Below, piece after piece: positions 35,291 to 47,500 of a stretch of 64,000 bases of DNA; positions within the stretch are counted from its first letter, which is position 1, and each line of letters opens with the position of its first letter. Under the pieces are notes generated by a model that saw nothing but the letters and a program-made list of their open reading frames with translations, had not been told where the DNA came from and made no database searches. Where the stretch lies: NCBI GenBank assembly GCA_013399305.1, contig VXAI01000178.1, forward strand, positions 559,953 to 623,952. The letters run 5' to 3'. The DNA is from Rostratula benghalensis (Eukaryota > Chordata > Aves > Charadriiformes > Rostratulidae). The position numbers and the translations under genes were made by a program.

Positions 35291-37980
35291 CACAAGCCCT
35301 GTCTGCCAGCCCTATTTTAACTTGAGAAAAAGTTATGTGGATATTAATGAGATTTGCAGGAAGAATTCAGGCCCTAAATCAAGCCATTTGCTGTGTATTG
35401 CATGCTACCCCAAGCTGTGAGGACTTTTTTGTGGGTACATTAATATATTTGGAACTAACTAAATGGAACAAGCACCCCCATGTCACACTGTGTACCTACA
35501 TTCAGTCTTCCCACACACAAAGCAGATCATTAACTGGCAAAAGAGACATGGAGTTTTCAAGAAGGGATTGTTAAGTAATTCATCTGTATTTCTTGTGGAC
35601 CATAAAAGAAGATTTCAGCCAGCATGTCTTCCTCTGAGCCTCACTTCTTCAGCAAAGTCTTTATGTGTACATTAAATGATGACCAATCCTCATTGCCGTT
35701 GGTGAGCGGATGGTAGGCACATCAGATTGGATTAATCGGATTACATATCCGTATATGTTGTAGGGTGAAAATCAGCTATCTTGGAGAGGGTATCTCATGC
35801 TATATAAAACATCCAGAAAACAGGTGAGGTCACCAGATACAACACAGGAACGCCATTCTGGTAGAAAGTGGCTCTCTGGAAAGCCTCATACACATCAAGT
35901 CTCCATGTGTAATGGGTGGTTCATGTCAGAAGTTGCTGGACTGCTAGGATTTTGGTAGTCAGGAGCTTTCTCCTGCCCTGGTATGAAAGAGGGAGACAGC
36001 CTCTTCAGTTCTGTGTGCCCTAGTTTAGACAATGACCAGGCTGTCACTGAGCATATGTTCCCAGTCCGCACCCAGTCTCTACTTGATGTGCATTAACTTT
36101 TACTCAAATAACCTAACAACTTAGCTATCTACCTGAGGAAATCAGGATTTTCTCTACAGTCAGTGGAGAACATGTCAATATTATATGATGCAGAACTGCA
36201 AATGCACTGACTCCTTTTTGTCATGTCCTGCTCTGAGCACACAGGACCTATAACTTAAAAAAAAAAAAAATCATAATTTTGAGAGTGGATTGTATAAAAA
36301 AGGCAGAAAACACTTCTGAGTGTCTCTGCATTGCCCAACAGCAATATCAATGTTTCCTCAACTGTCCTTCGACATGGAAAAGTTGTGTTTAATTGGATTC
36401 AGAAGAACTGGATGGAGAAATTTCAGATGGGATTCATCCCAGCTAATTATACTCTCTCTGTCTTTTTGGTAAGCTTAAAAGGTCACTTAAACCTCATAAA
36501 GCAGATTGTTCTCAGGGCTGTTCCCACTATCATTTCCAGTTTTAAAGCCTGCCTTTGAACACAATGTAGTACATTTGTACAAAGTACAGTAGGCAAGGGA
36601 GACATCAAGGGTATTCCCCATCCACCAAAATTTATATATTATGTAGATAAAATAAGTGGCATTTAGGAAAATTAAAGGACTGTTATCAACATTTTGTAGG
36701 TGAGAGACAGAGATAAGAGGTAGTTAGTGTATTTTTTTCAGAGTTGGAAGAGATTCCATAGTAAAGTGAGAAGATACATCAAGACCTCTTGAGGTTTTGT
36801 AGGACATGGCAACTACACATCCTTCCTCTTTGCAGTCGAGTTTCACTTCTTTACTGAAAGTAGTGTAGGCTTCCAACATGCAGCTGATCTCATGTACCCT
36901 GAGGATTTAAGTCTGACCAGATTGTGTTGCAAAAAAAAAAAAAAAAAAAAGCTTCATAGAGAATTGTGGTTTTAATCATCATTACGTCTCATGCCTCTCT
37001 CATCTTTCCGCACCAACTCTAATCTGTGCTGCTGCATCCGTAGATAAAAGTCAGCAGAACCTCTGGGTTTGAAGGATCATCTGAGAGATTAATTCTTTAC
37101 TTTGAAAGCCTGGAAAAGAGTCCCCTGTGTGTATCTTTAAGCCATAGGCAAAAGCAGATGCAAAGGTTAGATTATCTGTTGGTGACAGCTTAAATAAAAG
37201 AATAACTGTGGCAGAATAGAGATTCTCCTGTGAAAGTGAGTGTTGGAGTTTCACTTCTCAAGTATGAGGATCACATCCTCCCCACCTCCTGCAAACCAGG
37301 ATGTCGACACCACAAAGCACTAGAAAAAAAAAATCTATATTGTGTTCTCATTCTTTCCAATTATTATTTTCACTGTTGGCCTGGTATTTTACTTTATTGC
37401 TTGGCACATGGGAAGAAGTGTTGTTTCTGGAGTTCCTTCAGAAGCTCACAGAAACTGTCATCTCTCTGAAGCCTCCCTTGCAATCATGAACCAGTTTAGA
37501 CCAACAGATCCCACACCTTTTTTTAAAAAGTGAAGAAGACTACGTCCTGTCAATGTGCTCTCAGCAGTCAGTCACCAAGACAAATGCTGAAGAGTAAAAC
37601 CAAGCAACAAAACGAGCAAAGCTACTGAGGGTATTCATCACCCACTAATTTCAACCTGAGGAAGCATCCTTTCTCATTACTGACTTGACTGCATATCCTT
37701 GACATTTGCATAGGTGCTACTGGATAATCCAGGCAGCTTGTAGTTGCTGGTTCATTTCATTGGTAATAATTAAGTATTATGTATGATTTCTAGCAATGGG
37801 CATTGTGGATAAGCCTTGTTTGTTTTGGCTCTGTTTCTATGAGGATAAACAGAAGTAGTGTGATTAATTTCCATTCTGTTGCCATGGTTATTAATAATAA
37901 TGAGGTGATTATTACTGCACTGTAAACCTTACAGCAATTCCAACACTGCTATAAAGAGAGAGAGGAAGAAAGGGAGAGGC
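35291..37980. other. Unique non-coding stretch
   Basis: No recognised gene. A20 runs at 36931-36950 and a shorter A13 at about 36258-36270. The A20 is not preceded by a recognisable retroposed gene. Frames of 60-79 codons show no domains. Confidence 0.55.
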
Positions 37981-38034
37981 AAAAAAAACCAAACCAAACC
38001 AAACCAAAACAAAAAAAACCAAAACCAAACCAAC
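37981..38034. repeat. (CCAAA)n-type A/C repeat
   Basis: AACCAAACC units interspersed with A8 runs; pentanucleotide AACCA period with interruptions. Confidence 0.88.
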
Positions 38035-39191
38035 AATGAAAGAGCTGGACCATATCCTTAGTTTGGGCAAATCAGCACTCACACATTGCCTTCGATGAGA
38101 GGCAATGAAATAGAAGATGTGTTCTTGGAGAGTTTGGACCTGTAGACAGAGCAATATTAATAAAACAAGTGATAGATGAGAACTCCTCACTGACTTCAGC
38201 GGAGCTGTGCTGATTTTTACCCACTGAGATTTGTTCAGGAAAGAGATTTGCCAGCACAAAAGTCCCACCTGGTTCCCGTGGCCAATGGAAAAACACCATG
38301 ATGTGCTCAGGATTTCTGGATCAGCCCATATCTCATCAGTTTCACTACAAAAAGTGGTGGTGTTGGGGCTGGGGGAGGTGGGGAAGGGGGGAGGTGATGA
38401 GTACAGGGGAATAAAAATGAAATAAATAAAAAAAGTGGAATAGCACCCCCTGCCCCGAGTGACTAATAAGCAACTCCCACATTCCTGGTACCTGCTCAGC
38501 TGGCTCTATCTCATTGCACTAAGTGATTTGTATTCCTTCTGCAGACATTGCCATGGTGTTGGAACAATAAGTAACACTCATTTAATCAGATTGTCCCCAT
38601 GGGTGAGATCACATTTTTCAAGGATTCTGAACTCCTAGCTGGGATGTTTTGCAGACTTCCGTCTTTCTGAGTCCTGGTGTAGGTGCAGAAAGCTCACAAT
38701 TGGCAAATCACAGCCACTGGGCAGACTTGTTGTTGTTATTTTATGGCTAACTGGGATTCAACATCAGCCTTTTCTCACAAGTCTTGGAATGACAGAAACA
38801 GGATGAGAAAGTGACTGTTCGCATTCTTTCTCCCAAAAGCCACAACCTGTGCTTTGAGGCTGTTAGTTTTCCATGTTTCCTTTTCCAAACCAGGGGAAAT
38901 TATTTTGCATATTTGTTTCTTCCTCCCCATGAATTTAATTTCTGTTTGCAAATGCAGAGACCACCCTTCTCATTCCATCGTTTAGCTTTTATGTGTTCAG
39001 GGTGCAAGCCTTTGGCAAAACAAAAATCAGAGCCTAGCTGCTTCCCAGCTTTGCTTGTCTGCTGATGTTCCTTCAAAGCGAAGAGGACAGCAGGTCAGAT
39101 GCTAGCACTGGCTGTCAAATGCTCACATGGAGCCAAGATATAAAAAAACCCTGGCTGTCCCTTTCAGACAGGCCTCTGAGTGTTTACCTCT
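38035..39191. other. Unique non-coding stretch with a G-rich patch
   Basis: No recognised transposon. It contains the quadruplex-type motif at 38365-38391; otherwise nothing recognised. Confidence 0.55.
38365..38391 (+). other. G-quadruplex motif
   Basis: Four or more G tracts of 4-6 bases with loops of 2-4 bases: GGGG-CT-GGGGG-AGGT-GGGG-AA-GGGGGG. This fits the standard G3+ N1-7 rule well. Folding is an inference from the rule. Confidence 0.75.
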
Positions 39192-39589
39192 ATAGAATCA
39201 TGGAATGGTTTGGGTTAGAAGCAGTCTTGAAGACCATCAGGTTCCAACCCCCCTGCCATGGGCATTGACACTGCCCGCTAGAGGAGGTTGCTTAAAGCCC
39301 CATCAAGCCTGATCTTGAATACCTCCAGAGATAGGGCATCCACAACTCCTCTGGGCAAACTGGGCCAGTGCCACCACCCTCACAGTGAAGAATTTCTTCA
39401 TAAAATGTAATCTAAATCTCCCTTCTTTCAGTTTGAACCCATTACCCTTTTTGCTATCGTTCCACTCCCTGATAAAGAGTCCCTCCCCATTTCTCCTGTA
39501 CACTTCAGTTACTGGAAAGCTGCTACAAGCTCTGCCTGCAGCCTTCTCTTCTCCAGGCTGAACAACCTCAACTCTCTTAGCCTGTCCAG
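39192..39589 (-). mobile_element. CR1 LINE, ~400-base 3' end
   Basis: It starts ATAGAATCATGGAATGGTTT and runs through 'ccaacccccctgccatgggc', 'accaccctcacagtgaagaa', 'gccttctcttctccaggctg' to 'ctctcttagcctgtcc'. It covers almost the same consensus span as the + strand copies at 23.3 and 31.2 kb, so it is their complement over about 380 bases. Confidence 0.96.
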
Positions 39590-40829
39590 ATCATGCAATG
39601 GCCCAGTGCCAATGGGGAAGAGCATCACCACCTTCTGAGAACACATCGCAGACTGGGTACAAGTCACTTTTCCAATGCAGACAGAATTCACTGTGGGCAT
39701 CCACTGCACTATGCTGTGGGACAGCCCACTCTTCAAAGAAGAATCCTACAAACCAAGTGTGCCAAACAACCTCAGAGGGCAGAAGGTGAAGTGTTGGTCC
39801 CCACTGCCCTGAACACCAGGGTCATTCTCTAATCACCAAATCAAAATGAAGAACTAGCAAGAGATGCCCTTTAGCGTGGGTGGCTACAAGAGGGGGACAT
39901 GTGTCTCATCAATATGTGCTGCTTGGGTGGGAAGAAAGGCAGGGTCTGCATCCAGGGATTCTTGGAGACCATGAAAACCATAGAAAAACTGTAGTTAGGA
40001 CCCTCTCCACTTCTACTTCCTACCTCTGAGCATACTTTTCTCATTCAGAGGGTGAGGATAGCAGCAGAGTCAGAGAGTGTCTGTATCTGATACTAAAACA
40101 AGAGGGCTACCTGCCATGGTACAATTCATCAGTGCTGTTCTTGGTAGCACAAGACTATGAATATTTTATTTTTTTTTCAGAGGTCTGGAATAGCTACAGC
40201 ATCCTCAGACTCCTGTTAAAAACCTCTCACTTGCTCTCTGTTTCAGTGCGAAACTGCTGTGGCAGGTGCCCAGGCACAACTCTGATCCACAGCACCATAA
40301 GAAGGTTAGGGATCCTATTCAGAAGTGCTTCTGGGTTGTGCCATCATCTTTCTTGGTCACCAAATGTTGGAAACTTCTCAACAGGTACAAAGCAGATTAA
40401 AGATTCACTTGCTTTTTTTACAGGAGTGTGGTAAAATGGGAAAAAGGCTGTATCACTGTGCAGTGGAAACGTGGGATCTATCCACACACAGAGAAATGAA
40501 GGGCAGACTCCTGCCTGAGTCCTCCTCTCTGTTCCTCAAACCCTAAATGTGTGTTTGATGATCCCTGGGGGGACTCAGCACTTGTCAGGATGGGCCTGTA
40601 TCTTAAAAAGCCTAGAAAATAAATAAATCAGGAAAGGGCAGTAAGAGACATTAATTTTTAAACCATAAAGGACCATGCTGAAGGGAAATCTTCACAGCAG
40701 ATAAAATGCATGGATATTTAGAAGTGCTGGAGTAGTTCCTGCCTGCTCACAAGTGCATTCCACTACTTACTACACACCCACACACAAGCACATGTGAATG
40801 AGAAAACACGTATTGCAGGCACGCACAAT
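39590..40829. other. Unique non-coding stretch
   Basis: No recognised gene or transposon. Two overlapping + frames (63 and 79 codons) at 39.6-39.83 kb and a 100-codon frame at 40.1 kb have no recognisable domains. Confidence 0.55.
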
Positions 40830-40852
40830 CACACACACGCACACACACACAT
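40830..40852. repeat. (CA)n dinucleotide microsatellite
   Basis: About ten CA units with one CG interruption; further CA-rich words extend upstream from 40768. Confidence 0.9.
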
Positions 40853-41019
40853 GCCTTTCGTAACAACAGCCCCGTTAGGTTGTGAGCACATGGAAATGGG
40901 AGAGACTCCCAGCCTGTTTCATTTGCAAGGGAAGGAAAAAAAAAATTTTAAAAAAATTTCCAACCCAAACTTTCAGAGTAATTCTTTCTAAGCGATGCAG
41001 CATGATCCTTCCTCTGGTT

Positions 41020-41045
41020 GGGGTGGGGGAGGGAAGGGGATGGGG
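41020..41045 (+). other. G-quadruplex motif
   Basis: Tracts GGGG, GGGGG, GGG, GGGG and GGGG separated by loops of one or two bases, which satisfies the G3+ N1-7 rule with a spare tract. Confidence 0.78.
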
Positions 41046-41278
41046 AGAAAAGAAAAGGAGAGGGGGGGAGGACAAGTTCGTGGTTAGATGGGAGCTCCCA
41101 CCCATTTCCTTTCCTTGCCCTTCCCAGGCATGTCAGAGCTGGGAGCCAAGACAAATCAAACTCTCAGGAGCTTGCAGACAGACAGCACCACTTACCGAGA
41201 GCGTAATTGCAGCCTTTGGAGGAGAGTGAGGGAGGGGATGTGTGTGGGAAAAAAAAAAAAAAAAATTAAGAAGGGGGC

Positions 41279-41293
41279 AGTGCCCTCTGCTGC
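41279..41293 (-). promoter_or_regulatory. Near-consensus CTCF binding site
   Basis: On the minus strand the 15 bases read GCAGCAGAGGGCACT. Against the CTCF core CCASYAGRKGGCRSY this matches 14 of 15 positions (only the first differs). The adjoining + strand AAGAAGGGGGCAGT is a weaker match (about 12 of 15), so the two cores overlap head to head. Confidence 0.5.
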
Positions 41294-41540
41294 CAAAGTA
41301 AAGCTGTGGATGTGGAGGATTTTGAAGAGAGAAGCCAGTGGGATGCAGCACGACAGGGCCTCAGGGAGTTTGCAAATAAATACTCCGAGCACGTGGTAAG
41401 GGGGATAAAGTTGACCGAGGTTCATCTGAAGTCAGCAGGGTTCATCTGAGGCCTCTTCCCTCCTGCTCAGCTTACCAGAAAGTGAAATGGATATGGTTAT
41501 GCCTACTGCCCTCACGTAGGCATTAATTTGGTCTCGTTAG

Positions 41541-44500
41541 CTTGGGGGAGCTGAGGTCCTTGGAGGAGAAGTAAGAAAGAGCTGCTGTTGCTAAGGAAAT
41601 ATGACTTTGCAGAGCAGCAAAACTCCTGTGGTAGGTATATCTGGGGCTTGTGGTTGCTGCTGTGGTGGAGCCTAGCAAGGTCCAAACTGCACCACCAGAG
41701 AAGGGCAGGTTCCCATCCTCACTTCACAGGATGGAGAGTGTGGAGCCATGAGAGTAGGGTCAATGTTCATGCCCCCTAACTTTAGCTCCCTGACTGCTCA
41801 TCACCTAGCTTGTTCCTTGAAAACAGAGAGTCTGAATCCAGCAGCCACCCCAGGCCAGGATGAACTGTCATCCAAAGGAAACCAAGGGTGTCAGATGTCC
41901 CCCTTCTCCTATTCCAAGTGTCCCTTACAGGGCTCACTAATCCAGAAGAGGCAGTGACACCAGCCTGCAAACTGAAAATTTTCAGTTCTTTTTTCATTCT
42001 AAAATATTCCCAAACTCTGCAAACACCACCTCCCCTCTCTCTCGTTCTGTGACCATGACATGAACATGCTGACTGGTGTTGCAATATTGCTGGGAGGTTT
42101 CTCCTTGCCTACCCACACTGAGTAAGGTGTGCTTGACTCCTTCAGGAGCAAAAGGAAAATTTGTGTCATCAGGGCAACATAATATTGTGCCAGGGGTGTG
42201 TAATTTTAGCCATACTTTGTCAAAACAAGGGGATTTCTAACGTAATAAAATAATAATCAGGCCTGTTGGCCCTGGTACTGACCATCCCAAACACCACAGC
42301 ATTTTGCTAACAAAAGTCCATGGTACAAAATTATAAGAAAGTATAATATCATAAATCATTTGCATATGACTGAAATATGTAGTTAGCATATGTATAGCTC
42401 TATATGAATGAGGTCTTGTTGATATTATTGTGTGTCCAGTCTTTGATGTAAGTAGAAGCTCATTTGCAAGACCTTTTTCTTGACACCTGGGGAGTAAATA
42501 ATGTTTTTCAGCAGATATTGCAAAGTTTTGCAAAAACATCAATTAGGAGAAGTGCAACAGATTTTTTTTAGATAATTCATACAGGACATTGGGAAAAGTA
42601 CTTTTGAAAACACTTGGGAATGGGTTTCAACAGGTACCATGACAAGCGCATGTTGAACTGGTGTGGAATGATGGCTTGGCTGGAAGGAAGGAATCCTCAG
42701 TCTGATCATGCTGTCATTACAGGAGGAAAGCCTGAAAATCTACCAAACTTTCTAATGGAGGAAATATTCCCAATGCACAGATGTAACTAGATAAAAACTT
42801 TATTTCCATATCGTTATTGTCATCTTCTCCATCCCTAACCCCTTGCAGTTAAAGGGGTTTTTTTTCCACTTTTTTACCTTTCACATCTGTCACATCACTG
42901 GCCTTCTCCTCTCCTTCCTTTCTTGATGGATGGAAAGAAGATGCCTACAGACCATCCATGTTTTCTATAAAAGCAGAACTGGTATCCTGTACCCAGAAGA
43001 TCTCATACTCTAGGTGCAAAATAGAAGACAAGGTGCAGATGGGTGCTGTTAAAATTGGGGGTTGCAGACGGGGGTAGAAACTGGGATTCCTCTTTCAAGG
43101 GCAATTCTGAAATTTCAGGTAACACCTGCTTCATTCTGAAATGGAGTGTGAGCAAAGCTATGAAATTTCAGAGTGCTGCCTGTTCATCAATGTCGACTTG
43201 ATGAAAACTGAATAAGCAACTTTGGGAGTTAGAGCAGCTGTAGCCGGAGCTTCTGTTCACACCTGCATCCTCGCAGCTCATACACTCTGTGTGACAGGTC
43301 TTACGCAGATGGAAAGACCAGGAAGAATATAAAACCCTAACCAGTAGTTCACACTTCTTTTTCATTGACAGATGTCTTCAGAACCGTACTAGGTAACAGG
43401 CCAGATAGGAGGATTCTCAAGTTTTGGTGTCCCCTATATGACATCTCCACTGCAGGTCATGTCAGGACTTCAATATTAGGGCGAAATGTGGGAACACACC
43501 TCAGAGAGCTGTATTAGTTGTAGAACCTACTAGCTGCTATGAAAAGCCAAGGATCTTCTGTTATTCTGTGACATCATATATCAGTCATGATTGTCCTCTG
43601 GACAATAGATCAGTACATGGAATCCCAAATAAGTTGAAAAATCACACACTATCTATGTATTATTCTGTGAAGTAGTAAAAGCTCCTCTTGACTCTGAAGG
43701 GAATGAGTAGTTGGCTCCCATTTACTATAATGTGGTTTTCAAGTGCATTAGTTGAGCAGAGAGTAGGTGTGGTAAGGGTATGGGTATGTGTATCCGGGTC
43801 TGGGGATGCAGGCCCAGGAGTTTCAGCAGGTGCTACAAGGAGTAGCATGGGTGGATGGCTGATTTTCCAGAGCTTTGCAGCTTATTTGACAACCATGTGT
43901 TCAGGTTGTGTTTATCTTGAAGTGTGAAGCAGACTGAAACCTGGCAGGATTGGGGTCTGGAATGAGGAGTGAAAAGAGGCAGGAAAATTAGCAGAAGTGT
44001 CAGGCTGAAGGCAATCCAAAGATTCCAATGGAGGTAGGAACCATCCCTTGCAGTATAGGATTCGATGGGGTGACATCTCTTATTCCTGCCTAGCTCCCTC
44101 CTGTATAGAAACCCACCTGGAGAATAGATAAATTCATGAAGCCATATTAAAATTCTGGTCGCTGGCTTGAGTGAACAGAATGAGCCTATTCTCTTTTATT
44201 CAGGCTCTGACCTGACCACAGCCTGAATGGTCATGACCACTGACCACAGCGTGAATCACCTACCAGCAAATACTGTCACAGACATTTTCTTTGCCACAGC
44301 ATGCAAATGTTGGCCAAATTTTGTTTAGCAGCAGTCACGGATGGTAAACTAGGACCTATTGCTTGACTTAACCCAAGCTCTCTTCTCCAGAGCTGCTGTC
44401 TTCACTGCAGGGTGAGCTGAGCAACTTTTACACATTGATGGAGTGGTGCTTCCATGTGTTCCTGCACAGAGTTTTCTCCAGGGCAGACCTAAGGTGATGC

Positions 44501-47500
44501 AAAGCTGTTTTCTGGCCTTTTTCTTACCACCTAGAAAGTAATATTTACCCCCAGTAAGGACGCACCTGAATTTGTTAAAGGGACTGTTCTGTAGTGTTGC
44601 TGCAGATCTTACTTCCTGGCCATTAAATCATTACTCAAGCAATAACATTGGGCAGCCCATTTTAGGATCCCTCTCCCAGTGATAAAAAGATCTGTATAGC
44701 ACCTAATTCATTGCGTCTTACAGAGTGGATGTCATATCCTTTGATGTCAACTTCTGCTTTCCCCCTTATTCTGTCCTTAACATGCACAAAGGAGAAATAG
44801 GTGGACACTGGCGATTTTTTGTGGCTTGTTGCTCAGAGGAAAAAGGTCCTGGTGTAAGAACAGTCTTGAATGGCTCACAGAGCAATGACCATTGGATAAC
44901 TTGTTTGGAAATTCCAGCAAACAGTCCTGGCAAAACAGAGTTTTGGAAAATAACAAGGAAGGGCACAGGATGCAACGTCATGATATATCCCTCTATAAAA
45001 CAGCCTTGAAAGGCTGGAAAAGCATTGACATATCCCTCCTATTGAAAAGACAATAGCAGCGAAGGTTTGGCATGATCTTCCCTGAAAAAACATGGAAACT
45101 AGACATAAGAGCAAAAGTTCTGGCAGCACCATATTTTCCCTCAGCCGCCAAGAGCTAGTGGTATTTGGAACACACTACAGCAAAATATAAAATATATATA
45201 TATTCAAAGAAGGAGAAAGTGGTATGATTTTTTCCCGTGTTTCAAAAAGGAGCGAAGAACAGCTTGTTACAGCTTCTCCTGAAGCTGAATCAAGGGAAAG
45301 CAGTTTATGGTCTGTTACTATCACTGGGCTAATACTCATAATTGCCCTCTTAGGTAGCAGATTCCCATTATGTTAGATTCTGTACAAACACCAAATTAAA
45401 AAAGGACGGTGTTTATAGTGACAGTGCAAAGGCCTGGCTTGTTAAGACAGAATCTCTGATGTGGGAGGGCTAACATTGCACAGGATCATACAAATGCATC
45501 TGGAGCCTCGAGATGTATGCCAGAGAGGAGGGCAGAGGGCTCAGCGTGGAGTGGGGAGAGACAGGAGCTGAGAGCTTTGGGTAGGAAGGTAGCACAACTA
45601 CCCACTGCAGCACAGAACCACGGCTGGCACTGCATATTTCAAGATTTTCCACAACAAATGCTGTCAGGACTAGGATTCTGCATCACAACAACAGGCTGGT
45701 GTTCATCCAGGCGGTCCTATAACACAGCCCTAAGCACAAATTGCAGATCACAGCCCTAGGGCAGAGTACCAGTAGAAGAAGGGTCACAGTTGCATCTTAT
45801 ATCACGTATAGGAGACTTGGGTGGATTACTATAGCCCTTGGAAGATGTGGGTTTGTTATAATTGAATAATGTTTAGGCATTCTGATTTATTAGTATTACA
45901 AGAGAAAAAAAACTTGATTTAATTTATCCCTTTCCCCTCTGGAGTACAATTTAGGATTCATGCTGCTCCCACAGGACATCAGGGGAGGTGCTGGATTGCA
46001 TGAATGTCAGGAAAACAAGAGTTTCTCTGCTGTCATTCTTGTGATCTCAGTGCTACAGGATTCCCAGCACTTTAAAAGCCCTGAACAGTGTCAATTCTGG
46101 ATGCCAGCTTTGTGCAATGCTATTTGCTGCTGAGGTCAGTGAAAATCACCTTTGGGACTTTTTATTGTATAGCCAAGCCTTCAAATGCCTCAAGGTACCT
46201 GCTTTTCAAAGGGACTAGGGCTCTTCCTTGCCTTTGAAGGCCTGGGTCTAAGCTCCTTCGTAGACATTCCTGCCAGTTAGTAAAAAAGGAAATATTTCAA
46301 GCCCTGTTTGACCCGTGATAAATGCATGAAAGTCCTTACCTTTCTTCATCTTTGCTTGACCACTCCAGTTACAGATGACCACAGCCCATTCCCCAGGAGA
46401 CTTGGGACAGGACTGAAAACTCATGTTGTGGTTTCTCCACCCATCTGGGATAGGAAGGAGTCACATCAGTTGCTTTTATCTGCTCAGAATTTTAAGTTGG
46501 CTGCGGCTACATTTCCATGGCTTGTTCTCACCCGCCTGTTTAGAGTTCTGACACCTTTTTTTTTTTTTCCTCTTACCAGCCCACCTGACTTTGGTTTTGC
46601 CTTGTGGGATCCTTGCCCTGTTTGTACACGCAATGTAGGCACTGTGGCTTCCCACTCTCTTGTCTTGCACTTGGGACTGAATCACTCTTTGTCTTCACTG
46701 GTTTTTCATCTTGGCTTTTCTTGACTATCATACTTAGCTGGTGTCTCCTAAAAAACAGGTTCAACTGCGTAAGTCCCTCACTTGGCCTCAGCACTGGACA
46801 GACAGCCCAAACCCGGAAGCAGAACTTTTGTTTATTTTCCCCAAATGAAGACGAGGTGAATTTGATAAAGAATTTTAGGTGAACTGCCCTCACAAAGACG
46901 ATCACAGGATGACATGAAATCTTTGCATGGCTGCATTCCTGTGGAGCCAAACCTGAAGAAATACAAGCCTTATCCAAACAATGACACGTAGGAGACCGAG
47001 AGAGACAGAAATATTTTTGCTGTAGTGACCTCAAGCTCAGGTCATCACCTCCTCAAAAATCAGTGGAAAAATTTTATAAACTTAAAAGATTTCTTCTAAT
47101 CCCTGACGTTGACACAGGGTGTTGAACATATTGCTTTACCTTACTATGAACTAAGTCTGAGACTTGCAGAGGGGTTCCCACATCTTAATATCTCATTATT
47201 TGAGCTGCATCTGTCCCCACTGCAATTTAGACACGTGGATGCTCTTGTGTTCTTGCATCTATAATTTTCCCCCCAGCTGTGCCTGGATCCCAGAGCAGGC
47301 CATACATGATTCTGAAGCTGGGAACACATCACCCAAAGGGCTCAAACCTTAAAAGATCATCTCTGTAAATGTGTGATCCTTGTCTTTTCCTGTACCTTAG
47401 GGCCCTACAGAGGAGATCAGTGACCTAAGTAGATAAAGACCAGGTAGGAGTCAAGTTTCATACTCTGTTTAAGAGGTAGTCTGGTAACTCCAGTTCCAAA

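Larger units (their letters stand above)
41000..41540. promoter_or_regulatory. G-rich candidate regulatory island
   Basis: A ~500-base block unlike the AT-rich surroundings. It holds, in order: a quadruplex-type motif (41020-41045), a purine stretch to about 41073, an A17 run (41249-41265), a near-consensus CTCF site (41279-41293) and an E-box CACGTG (41390-41395) that abuts GTAAG. Short frames cover it on both strands with no domain. The clustering suggests an enhancer, insulator or lncRNA start, but all of this is inferred from motifs. Confidence 0.4.

Noticed and set aside
36931..36950. A20 run as the tail of a processed pseudogene
   Set aside because: No gene-like sequence precedes it, and there is no visible target-site duplication.
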